Shown here one piece after another: positions 7,081 to 14,934 of a DNA stretch of 22,085 nt. A program made the translations under genes and the position numbers. A model generated the notes under the pieces. It searched no databases and was not told where the DNA came from. It saw only the letters and a program-made list of their open reading frames with translations. Within the stretch, counting starts at the first letter, position 1, and the number at the start of each line of letters is the position of its first letter. Origin of the DNA: JBHAEC01 sp041855385 (GTDB lineage: Bacteria > Bacillota > Negativicutes > Veillonellales > Veillonellaceae); NCBI GenBank assembly GCA_041855385.1, contig JBHAEC010000002.1:1-22085 (forward strand), read 5' to 3'.

Positions 7081-8109
7081 ATGGAAAAAAAATTGATTTT
7101 TAATGAACACGGGGATCGCGGTACACAGAGTATTATCGGCGGAAACACCACAAATCTTCGCGAGTGGAATCGCATTAAATATGACTGGGCAACAACCATG
7201 TACCGCACCATGCTGAACAACTTTTGGATTCCGGAGGAAATTTCTCTTAACGAGGACGTAAAGCAATTTCCATATCTGACGGACAGCGAACGTCGTGCCT
7301 TCGACAAGATTATTTCCTTCCTGAATTTCCTGGACTCTATTCAGAGCGAAAATCTTCCAAACCTAAGCCGTTATGTAACTGCCGCGGAAGTAGCTTCTCT
7401 CTTAAACATCCAAGCCTTCCAAGAAGAGATCCATGCCCAAAGTTATTCTTACATTTTGGACACGGTAACAAATCCGATTACGCGCGATCGCATTTACGAT
7501 GAATGGAGAACCGATGAAATTCTCCTTTCCCGCAATCGATTTATTGCAGATATTTATCAGCGCTTCAGTGATGATCCGTCCGAGCACAACCTCCTTCGAA
7601 CCATCATGGCAAACTATATTCTTGAAGGCATCTACTTTTACTCCGGATTCAGCTTCTTCTACACCTTGGCTCGCCAGGGAAAAATGTCCGCTACCAGCAC
7701 AATCTTCAAATACATTAACCGAGATGAAGTAACCCATCTGGTGCTCTTCCAAAATATTATTCGAGAGCTTCGTATTGAGCGTCCGGAAATCTTTACTAAA
7801 GAACTCCAAGAAGAATTGGTAGAAATGATGCGCCAAGGCGTAGAAAACGAAATTGCGTGGGGACAGTATATTACCGACGATAAAATTCTAGGTATCAATA
7901 ATGTACTTATCGAACGTTATATCAAATATCTGTCAAACCTCCGGTTAGAGGCCATCGGCTTAACTCCTATTTATCCGGAAATCAAGGATAATCCTATGGC
8001 GTGGATCGAAAGTTTCTCCAACCTCAATGATACGAAAACAGACTTCTTTGAAGCTAAGGTGACAAATTACACAAAAGCTGCCGCTTTTGACTTTGACGAC
8101 TTGGAATAA
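7081..8109 (+). CDS. nrdB: Ribonucleoside-diphosphate reductase, class Ia, beta subunit
   Basis: Small, radical-generating subunit (342 aa) that pairs with NrdA. The di-iron ligands are all visible: D85 in FLDSIQ, E115 and H118 in EEIHAQSY, E182 in ILEGIYFY, and E216 and H219 in RDEVTH. The radical tyrosine Y122 is present four residues after H118, so this is not the class Ic type, which has Phe there. The C-terminal tail NYTKAAAFDFDDLE carries the conserved acidic end that docks to NrdA, with a Tyr suited to radical transfer. It starts at ATG 7081 behind GAAAGGA and ends just before a strong terminator. No ferredoxin (YfaE) or NrdI gene is seen nearby. Confidence 0.97.
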   Translation: MEKKLIFNEHGDRGTQSIIGGNTTNLREWNRIKYDWATTMYRTMLNNFWIPEEISLNEDVKQFPYLTDSERRAFDKIISFLNFLDSIQSENLPNLSRYVTAAEVASLLNIQAFQEEIHAQSYSYILDTVTNPITRDRIYDEWRTDEILLSRNRFIADIYQRFSDDPSEHNLLRTIMANYILEGIYFYSGFSFFYTLARQGKMSATSTIFKYINRDEVTHLVLFQNIIRELRIERPEIFTKELQEELVEMMRQGVENEIAWGQYITDDKILGINNVLIERYIKYLSNLRLEAIGLTPIYPEIKDNPMAWIESFSNLNDTKTDFFEAKVTNYTKAAAFDFDDLE

Positions 8110-8119
8110 TATCTAAAGA

Positions 8120-8171
8120 AATGCAGGCCCCCTTTTGAAAAATTTTGATCTAAAAAGGGGCCTGCATTTTT
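8120..8171 (+). terminator. Intrinsic terminator after nrdB
   Basis: AATGCAGGCCCC pairs perfectly with GGGGCCTGCATT, flanked inside by TTTT/AAAA pairing and followed by TTTTTATT. It begins 10 bases after the nrdB stop. Confidence 0.9.
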
Positions 8172-8307
8172 ATTCATTCAAAACTTTTTCTTAACTAACA
8201 ATCAATGTTTTAAAACAATATTCTATATTCTTCTTTAAGCAAAGGATTTTTTATCTCCTTTATAGAAGTTATTGATATAGATAAGATGGTAATCCGATCT
8301 CATGTCT

Positions 8308-8353
8308 TTTACATAATAGTACTGTGTTTTATAATTTACTGTTTCTTACAGTA
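8308..8353 (+). promoter_or_regulatory. gldA promoter with operator-like half-sites
   Basis: TTTACA (8308-8313), a 16-base spacer and a perfect TATAAT (8330-8335). TACTGT occurs at 8320-8325 and 8337-8342, on both sides of the -10, and the second copy forms an inverted repeat with ACAGTA (8348-8353) across five bases. The layout suits a repressor. Apart from this and the nrdB terminator, I see nothing specific in 8172-8392. Confidence 0.55.
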
Positions 8354-8392
8354 TTTCATATTATATGTTTATAGAGAAAAGGAGACACAGCT

Positions 8393-9487
8393 ATGTTAAA
8401 AATTATTCGTTCCCCCGGCATGTATATTCAAGGCGAAGGTGAGATTAAGAGAATTTGCACACACTATAGAGGTATCGGAAAAACCGGCGCCTATTTGTTG
8501 ATGGATCCCTTTGTGTATGATACTCTACAAGATGACATCGTAAAATCGTTTAAAGAAAGCAACACCGCTTTTCATTCGGAGCGATTCGGCGGCGAATGCT
8601 CCAAAGCGGAAATCAGTCGCAACTTGGAGCTTGTAAAAGAAAAAGGTTGTGATGTGATTGTCGGCTTAGGAGGAGGAAAAACCTTAGATTCTGCAAAAGC
8701 CATTGCTTATCATGCTAATTTGCCTGTCATCATCGTTCCCACCATCGCGTCTACAGATGCACCTTGCAGTGCACTCTCCGTTATTTATAAAGAAAACGGA
8801 GAGTTTGAAGAATACCTGCTCTTACCCTCCAACCCTACCAAAGTTATTATGGATACAACTGTCATCTCCAATGCTCCGGCACGCCTCTTAGTAGCGGGCA
8901 TCGGTGATGCCCTTGCAACTTACTACGAAGCAAAAGCGGCTGTAGACGGAAACGCCAGTGCTATGGCAGGTGGAAAAGCGACAAAAACCGGCCTTGCGCT
9001 CGCCGAACTGTGCTTACAGACACTGTTTGAAGATGGTCTAAAGGCAAGGTTAGCAGTAGAACAGCAAGTTTGCACCCCGGCGGTAGAAAACATTATCGAA
9101 GCCAATACATATCTAAGCGGCATCGGCTTTGAAAGTGGCGGTCTTGCGGCGGCACATGCCATTCACAATGGCCTTACTATCTTAGAAGAATGCCATCACA
9201 TGTACCACGGAGAAAAAGTTGCTTTTGGAACAATCTCTCAACTGGTATTGGAAAATCGGCCACTTGAAGAAATCGAGGCAGTTATCGAATTCTGCCAGAG
9301 CGTAGGCCTTCCTACCACACTTGAAGAATTGGGTTTACAAAATGTTTCAAAAGAGCGCCTCTATGAGGTGGCAGTAGCCGCTACAGCTGAAGGAGAAACC
9401 ATTCACAATATGCTTGTGTCGGTAACTCCGGACGATGTATATGCCGCAATCTTAACAGCAGACTCCTTGGGGCGTCAGTTAAAATAG
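8393..9487 (+). CDS. gldA: Glycerol dehydrogenase, NAD-dependent
   Basis: Iron/zinc-type alcohol dehydrogenase fold (364 aa; E. coli GldA has 367) that interconverts glycerol and dihydroxyacetone with NAD(H) in the cytoplasm. The nucleotide-binding motif GLGGGKTLD (91-99) and the segment PTIASTDAPCS (116-126) are typical. The metal ligands are D172 in GIGDALATYYEA, H255 in AAAHAIHNG and H272 in MYHGEKVAFG. It starts at ATG 8393 behind AAAAGGAGA. It is monocistronic, with its own promoter and a terminator shared with the convergent receptor gene. No dihydroxyacetone kinase gene is adjacent. Related polyol dehydrogenases are possible, but the GldA motifs fit well. Confidence 0.93.
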   Translation: MLKIIRSPGMYIQGEGEIKRICTHYRGIGKTGAYLLMDPFVYDTLQDDIVKSFKESNTAFHSERFGGECSKAEISRNLELVKEKGCDVIVGLGGGKTLDSAKAIAYHANLPVIIVPTIASTDAPCSALSVIYKENGEFEEYLLLPSNPTKVIMDTTVISNAPARLLVAGIGDALATYYEAKAAVDGNASAMAGGKATKTGLALAELCLQTLFEDGLKARLAVEQQVCTPAVENIIEANTYLSGIGFESGGLAAAHAIHNGLTILEECHHMYHGEKVAFGTISQLVLENRPLEEIEAVIEFCQSVGLPTTLEELGLQNVSKERLYEVAVAATAEGETIHNMLVSVTPDDVYAAILTADSLGRQLK

Positions 9488-9515
9488 AGTTAACCATCTC
9501 CTTATAGGGGCATAA

Positions 9516-9571
9516 AAAGGGCTGTAATGAAATGACATGTTTGTCTATTTCGTTACAGCCCCTTTATTTTT
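9516..9571. terminator. Bidirectional terminator between gldA and the receptor gene
   Basis: GGGCTGTAATGAAAT (9519-9533) pairs with ATTTCGTTACAGCCC (9547-9561). Plus-strand readout ends in TTTATTTTT, minus-strand readout in CCCTTTTTATG. It serves two convergent genes, and the receptor stop codon touches its edge. Confidence 0.85.
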
Positions 9572-12500
9572 AGAATCGATATGTTGCTTGCACGCGGGTG
9601 TAATTTCCTAATCTGAATTTTTCAGGTCCGAATAAAGTATCTCTTGAGCCTGTCCCTTTTGCATCAAAGGTATAAAAGGCCTCAAGTAGCAGATTCTTAA
9701 CCGGAACATACCCGGTACCGACGGTGAAACTACGAACCCCGTCTAAATACCGATCCGGTACCGCCCCCGTACCATTTCCACCAAAGAATGAACCATGCTC
9801 GAAATGCTTATAATCAATATATGCATTCCAACTTCCCGGTTGCGTAACATCGGCCATGCCAATATCAAAACGAACGGTCCAGAAGGAAGGTACACTGCCA
9901 AACTCTCGTCCCTTAACCGTAAAGTCCGCCGTTCCTCTCTCATGCTCATAAATAGTATTGCCATTCATGAAGCGACCAAAACTGCTTCGGTTCTGTCCAT
10001 AATCAAAAGAAAGTCTTGTATGCTTTCCGATTTGATACACCGCACCAACACCGAATACATTAGCAATTTTATCGAAGTTCTCCGATTGATTGCCTTCGTC
10101 TTTCGCCACAGAAACCGCATGTATATCCGTTCCCATAGAACGCAAATACCACGCCTGTATTCCCAGACGGGATCCAATTTTCTTCTTGGCTTGAACGAAC
10201 GCCGCCCTATCTATAGGAGGTATTCTATCCTGTTCAAGTGTAATCCCCTCAGCCTGAATGACATTGCCTATGATATTACCAAGTGCCTCTCGAGGAAGCT
10301 TATTTCTAAATTCAGTTTCCTGCAATGTTTCCTGAATTGCCCTCAAATATGCCGCTACCACAGGAGAAATTTTTAATCTGTACTTCTGATCTCCCCTCTC
10401 TATTGGTGTATAGTTTGCCTTATACAGAGCGTCAAGCATATCCCCTGTCATCGGCTTTTTCACCCAGTTCTCATCTACCGCATATCCTACTACTCCAACC
10501 AACTTATACCCTGTAGTCGGCGTGGTCTGCCATGTGTTAGGATCATATGCGGACACGCGCGTATACGTAGCCCCATCGGCAGACAATACATATGTATCCG
10601 GGAAGTCGCCCTTGCTTATCTCTGTCCAATGGTTTGTTGCCGTCATGTCAGCCGTTGCCTTTATTGCTGACTCAAGATCTGCCCTATGCGCAGATATGTA
10701 AGAGCTGTCTGTTACCAACCCTTCGTTGTTTGTGGCCGTTATATAAAGCGGATTCGTTTTATCATTAACGGGTGCCTCCATCAGTTCCGGAATAAGCAAT
10801 CGTTCCTGGCCTTGATCATTCACCACTTTATATACAGGTTTCACCGGAATTGTTAGTAAAACACTGCGCTTGGACAAATCTTCCCCATAGGCGCCGGAAA
10901 CAATTGTCTGAAGCCTTTTAACAATTTCAACCTGATCCGAAACCGGCTTGTTTTGGGAAATAGAATCCGCCAACTGTTGATAGAAGTAAATTGTATCTTC
11001 TTTGCCCTTATAGGTAGATTCATATATGCCGTTTGGACTATCTGCATCTGCCGAACTCCAGGAGTTCTTCTTCCTTCCGGATGAGCCCGTCTTTGTCGCA
11101 CTATAAATATCATAGGGGAAGTCATTCCAGTTAATCCCCATTAACTCTTCCACTGTAGGCGGCCTTTGGATTATGCCGAACGCGGAATGTGTATATGCAG
11201 AATCACTAATGCCCGTACTATGGCTAAAGTCTCCGTACCCGACCCGGACTTGGGCATCCTTGCCTGTCCATACAGCACGGACACCGTCAAATTCCTTGCC
11301 GAACCAATACCCAGTCACCCCCATCGGCTCAGTTAGTCTACCTATGGAGAAATCCCATTTTTTCACATTTTGTGTAACTTCCAATTCCTCTACACGCTTC
11401 TTGGAAATTCCTTTACTTGTTGCGTATGACCACTGCGTGTCTACGCCGGGCATACCACTGGCACTTCCGACAAACTTCAGATTTGTCCGCTCTCCCAATC
11501 GCGCCTCCACGCCTATACGGACACGCTGCTCCATACCATGTCCCTTGCTATCGAACATATTTTTTTGCGCACTGCCGATGTATGTATTCGCCCGATAAGG
11601 GGATTGTGGTCTGTTCGTACCATTATGAGAATTCCAACGAGCACGATAATCACCGAATACCTCTACGCCCGGCTCTTTTCCTTCCGCAAACGGACGATCT
11701 AGGAAATGGTTGAGATCTGATTTTTCCGTTTCTGCAACCGGCACGTTTTCCTTGTTTTCTACAGAAGAAGCCCCGCCAAGATTTTGACGCCCTTTCTTCT
11801 CCTCACTTCCGCTGCCGAATTTCATGTTCACGCCAAAACGATACACACGTTCCTGCGTAGCCCTATCATCATTGCGATGGTTAAATAAATTATTAATTCC
11901 GAAATAAATCAAAGAATCCTTACTGAGTTTCTTTTGAATCATAAGATTCCAAATACCGAAAGTCTTCTTTTCATAAGATTGTTTTTTAAAGACCGCCGCA
12001 TCCCCTTCTAAAATATCCGGATACAGATTCCGATTATCTGCAGGAGCATTGGGATCTAACATATCAATATAGTAATTGCCCCAAATTTGCCCGCCCCAAC
12101 CGGATTTTTTATTTTCGTAAGAAATGCCTACATCAATTTTGTGTACCGGCTTATCCAATAATTGTCTCGGCATCAACGGATCCGATTTGTTAACTGCATG
12201 GAGATAGGTATAGCCTAAGCGACCGGACCAGTTTTTTCCAAATTTTTGTCTAACCTCAAATTCAAGACCTGTAATCTCTGCCTTCCCAATATTTTTAAAG
12301 CTGTAAATCATATCCGGAGCGCGACTTATTTTGTGTTCATTATGTAAATACGGCGCAAAGTCGATATAGGTCCCCGTGAAGTACACAGACATATAATCCC
12401 TGATACGATTATGGAATATCCCTGCCCGCATAGTGGTGTTCTTGTTTTCTCCTTCGATACTCAAATCAAAGTTAATTGATTTTTCCGGCTTCAGATCGGG

Positions 12501-14531
12501 GTTCCCCACCCAATACCACCCCAGCCGTGCTTGGGACATATTAATTTGCGTCGAACTATACATTTCCCAATTGTACCAAAGCTCTCCCATGCCCGGCTCA
12601 TTGTAGCCCGTTCCAACATTTACTTTTAAGCGGCGATGTAAATTGCCTTTTAAATTATGCGTCAATCCCAGTGTTCCGGAAACATGACTGCCAAACAAGC
12701 TGCTGTGGTCATATCGCAAAATGGGAACCAGAATCGTGCGATCATTTAATTGCCAGTTATCCGCTACAAAAGCGTACTGCTTCTTGATTTCACCCTTACC
12801 TACCGTCATGCGTTGGTTTCTGTTCTGGTATTCCTCAAGAAATTTTTTGCCGTTAAAACGAGGAGCATCTGCATCTGAAACTTTCCCGCGATTTGTCGGA
12901 TCTCCCGCATCAAAATATTTTTTCACTATATTATTTTTAATTGCCGCATTCAGACCGGGATTTTCTGCCAACAATTTGTTTTCAAAATCTTGTAGTTGGG
13001 CAAATTTTTCCTCTGACACCGGAAGGCCGTTAGGTGCGGTAATGGTACCATCATATTTTCTATAAATCTTGGTCGCATTATCGGCATCCATGCCATATTT
13101 TAAGTAGTCATCATAGGTAAACTGCGTATTTTGCGTGGAAGGGTCGGTTTCATCGTAACCATAATACTCAAAATCCATATCCCATACCGGCATCCCCGCT
13201 ACATTGTTCTTAAATTTATAATCATGAATGTGCGAGAATACCTTAAGACTATTATCTCCGGGACGTCGATTCATGCGGTCGATTTTATCGACCAATAAAC
13301 TTTTATCATAGTCCCATGGATCAATGTAGATAGTCGACGTATTAGGAGACCCTTTAAGCCTGCTACCTTCTCCGGTCTCCTTGCTATACCCGATACCGTA
13401 ACTTAGAAAATGTCGATCATTTACTGCCGTATTGGCGGAAACCTCTACACTGTACTGTTTGTGATCTATATTATCTATATAGCGAAGCTCGTTTGATCCC
13501 TCAAATTTTGATCTTCCCGCATAAGACATAAGAGCGATATCGTCTTCCTTAATTCGGGAATACTTTGTTTCTACCTTCCAGTCGGACTTCCCTCTCTTGC
13601 CTGACCAACTAAGGCTCGCCGTATCGCGATCCGCCTTGCGTTTAAAGTTTTGTTGAGGTTCCAAATCATTATCTGTACGCTTGGTTTGGCGGCTTAAATC
13701 TTCCGTATAATGATTAATTCGAAAATCAAAGCTGTTATTTTTATTTGCCTCATAACTTCCCACTAAACCAATATCTGCGGCCTCTCCATGTACGCGCAGT
13801 ACATTCGGTTCAAAGGTACGCTTGTAGTAATCGCCTGTCTTTGTTGGATCTGTGACCCGTCTTTCCTCACTGGCCAACACCGGCATAATATCGCGCTTAC
13901 TCCCCGATAGCCCAAGCCTCAATTTGCCCAAGCTTCCGGAGTCAGCTCGAAGGAAAAGGTTCTGGTATGGCAAAAGATCTCCGTCACTTTTACGGCGTAA
14001 CCCCTCCGCATTAAACTGAATCTCCGCCTTTTTTCCTGCCTTTTTGGTAATAATATTTACAACTCCACCGATAGCGTTAGCTCCGTATTTTGCACTCGCT
14101 GCACCTTGGATAATCTCTATGCGCTCCACATTTTCCGTCCCTATGCGCATAACTTCATCGGCTGCACCGGAAAACCTGTCAAAGTCACCGAGCACAGGCT
14201 GTCCATCCACCAAAATCAATGTATGCCGTGCCTCTGCACCGCGAATAGATACACCGACACGTCCCATGGCATCTACGGTTCTCGACACACCTGTTTCATC
14301 AAAGATTACATCCTCTATAGATTTTGCTTGCTTTTCCTCAATCTGTTTTGATGTGATAATCGTTACTTTTTGCGGATCATATTTTGCAGCTTCTTGCGCG
14401 CGACTTGATTCAATAACGATTGCCTCGTGCGTAGAATATGTCTCTGCGGACACGTAAAAAAGCGGAGCTGTCATCCATCCTATAATAGCACAAGTCAAAA
14501 TAGCACCTGACTTTATCTTATTTGTTGCCAA
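9570..14531 (-). CDS. TonB-dependent receptor fused to an OmpM-like porin barrel (1653 aa)
   Basis: One open frame with two outer-membrane modules. Residues 1-29 are a signal peptide (cut after VSA). A TonB-box-like HEAIVIES (35-42) is followed by the plug (about 50-165) with RGAEARHTLILVDGQP, VERIEIIQG and YGANAIGGVVNIIT. The 22-strand-type barrel runs to about 906, with GNPDLKPEKS (676-685), GLEFEVRQ and a final strand VYRFGVNMKF. A charged linker (907-954) then leads into a second barrel (955-1653) starting GVEVFGDYRARW, with KWDFSIGRLTEPMG and KEFDGVRAVW typical of Negativicutes OmpM-type porins, and ending RVQATYRF with the C-terminal Phe of outer-membrane proteins. The usual SLH domain of OmpM is missing. 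Residues about 1120-1450 are a non-barrel insert. No cysteine was seen in the mature chain. The start is TTG 14531 behind AAGGGGG. Single receptors are usually 600-1000 aa. The substrate is unknown; iron or a chelate is likely from the promoter. Confidence 0.9.
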   Translation of the reverse strand: MATNKIKSGAILTCAIIGWMTAPLFYVSAETYSTHEAIVIESSRAQEAAKYDPQKVTIITSKQIEEKQAKSIEDVIFDETGVSRTVDAMGRVGVSIRGAEARHTLILVDGQPVLGDFDRFSGAADEVMRIGTENVERIEIIQGAASAKYGANAIGGVVNIITKKAGKKAEIQFNAEGLRRKSDGDLLPYQNLFLRADSGSLGKLRLGLSGSKRDIMPVLASEERRVTDPTKTGDYYKRTFEPNVLRVHGEAADIGLVGSYEANKNNSFDFRINHYTEDLSRQTKRTDNDLEPQQNFKRKADRDTASLSWSGKRGKSDWKVETKYSRIKEDDIALMSYAGRSKFEGSNELRYIDNIDHKQYSVEVSANTAVNDRHFLSYGIGYSKETGEGSRLKGSPNTSTIYIDPWDYDKSLLVDKIDRMNRRPGDNSLKVFSHIHDYKFKNNVAGMPVWDMDFEYYGYDETDPSTQNTQFTYDDYLKYGMDADNATKIYRKYDGTITAPNGLPVSEEKFAQLQDFENKLLAENPGLNAAIKNNIVKKYFDAGDPTNRGKVSDADAPRFNGKKFLEEYQNRNQRMTVGKGEIKKQYAFVADNWQLNDRTILVPILRYDHSSLFGSHVSGTLGLTHNLKGNLHRRLKVNVGTGYNEPGMGELWYNWEMYSSTQINMSQARLGWYWVGNPDLKPEKSINFDLSIEGENKNTTMRAGIFHNRIRDYMSVYFTGTYIDFAPYLHNEHKISRAPDMIYSFKNIGKAEITGLEFEVRQKFGKNWSGRLGYTYLHAVNKSDPLMPRQLLDKPVHKIDVGISYENKKSGWGGQIWGNYYIDMLDPNAPADNRNLYPDILEGDAAVFKKQSYEKKTFGIWNLMIQKKLSKDSLIYFGINNLFNHRNDDRATQERVYRFGVNMKFGSGSEEKKGRQNLGGASSVENKENVPVAETEKSDLNHFLDRPFAEGKEPGVEVFGDYRARWNSHNGTNRPQSPYRANTYIGSAQKNMFDSKGHGMEQRVRIGVEARLGERTNLKFVGSASGMPGVDTQWSYATSKGISKKRVEELEVTQNVKKWDFSIGRLTEPMGVTGYWFGKEFDGVRAVWTGKDAQVRVGYGDFSHSTGISDSAYTHSAFGIIQRPPTVEELMGINWNDFPYDIYSATKTGSSGRKKNSWSSADADSPNGIYESTYKGKEDTIYFYQQLADSISQNKPVSDQVEIVKRLQTIVSGAYGEDLSKRSVLLTIPVKPVYKVVNDQGQERLLIPELMEAPVNDKTNPLYITATNNEGLVTDSSYISAHRADLESAIKATADMTATNHWTEISKGDFPDTYVLSADGATYTRVSAYDPNTWQTTPTTGYKLVGVVGYAVDENWVKKPMTGDMLDALYKANYTPIERGDQKYRLKISPVVAAYLRAIQETLQETEFRNKLPREALGNIIGNVIQAEGITLEQDRIPPIDRAAFVQAKKKIGSRLGIQAWYLRSMGTDIHAVSVAKDEGNQSENFDKIANVFGVGAVYQIGKHTRLSFDYGQNRSSFGRFMNGNTIYEHERGTADFTVKGREFGSVPSFWTVRFDIGMADVTQPGSWNAYIDYKHFEHGSFFGGNGTGAVPDRYLDGVRSFTVGTGYVPVKNLLLEAFYTFDAKGTGSRDTLFGPEKFRLGNYTRVQATYRF

Positions 14532-14756
14532 GATTATATCCCCCTTATGAAAATTTTTTTACTTTATCTTAAGCCTTCGCCTATTCTGTGACAAAAGCTT
14601 TTCGGTGAAAAACTTCACAAAAAAACAACAGTCCATTAAGCGCCTATTTTGTATACGGCAATCTTACAGTACCGTATTCCTAATAACACTTGTCGACTAT
14701 TGTTATATTAATGCCACTTAGGCGTCCCCTATTTTAGAATCATTTCTATTAACTAT
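14532..14756 (-). other. Structured 5' leader of the receptor-porin gene
   Basis: About 225 transcribed bases precede the TTG start. In minus-strand RNA, ATACGG and CCGTAT form a hairpin (near 14655-14678), and GTGAA-GTTT-TTCAC another (14605-14618). CGCCTA (14719-14724 on the plus strand as TAGGCG) can pair with either of two TAGGCG copies (plus-strand CGCCTA at 14641-14646 and 14578-14583). I match no known riboswitch class to it. Confidence 0.4.
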
Positions 14757-14762
14757 ACCTAT

Positions 14763-14791
14763 ATTATAATAATAATTCTCAACATTTTACA
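14763..14791 (-). promoter_or_regulatory. Promoter of the receptor-porin gene with Fur-box-like site
   Basis: On the minus strand GAGAAT-TATTAT-TATAAT (14763-14780) gives three near-NATWAT hexamers, the repeat pattern of Fur boxes. Its last hexamer is also a perfect -10 (14763-14768). The -35, TGTAAA (14786-14791, 17-base spacer), is weak. Fur-iron would cover the -10 and repress. Confidence 0.5.
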
Positions 14792-14856
14792 TTTTAAAAT
14801 TTTTCATTTCCACTGTCAATACTCCTCCCCTGTATGCATATCAACACCGATCACAT

Positions 14857-14897
14857 AAAAGAGAGTGTTTTCTTATAAAAAGAAAACACTCTCTTTT
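14857..14897. terminator. Terminator after the MFS transporter gene
   Basis: AAAAGAGAGTGTTTTCTT and its exact complement (14880-14897) flank a 5-base loop, giving an 18-bp stem with T-runs when read on either strand. On the minus strand it lies 37 bases past the transporter stop. The rest of 14792-14934 shows nothing else. Confidence 0.85.
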
Positions 14898-14934
14898 TGA
14901 GATATTTTTTCAGTTTTTATTTGTCAACAGCTTC

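Noticed and set aside
7402..7836. 144-codon minus-strand frame
   Set aside because: Antisense shadow of nrdB, whose catalytic residues are all intact.
9795..10376. 193-codon plus-strand frame
   Set aside because: Antisense to the receptor-porin gene and without a ribosome-binding site or recognisable motif.
11670..11813. Stop/start junction that would make the second barrel a separate gene
   Set aside because: The frame is open throughout, and there is no start codon with a ribosome-binding site and no signal peptide for a separate porin.
14700..14725. GCCACTT string suggesting a cobalamin riboswitch before the receptor gene
   Set aside because: It reads on the plus strand, opposite to the gene, and the other conserved cobalamin-riboswitch elements are missing.
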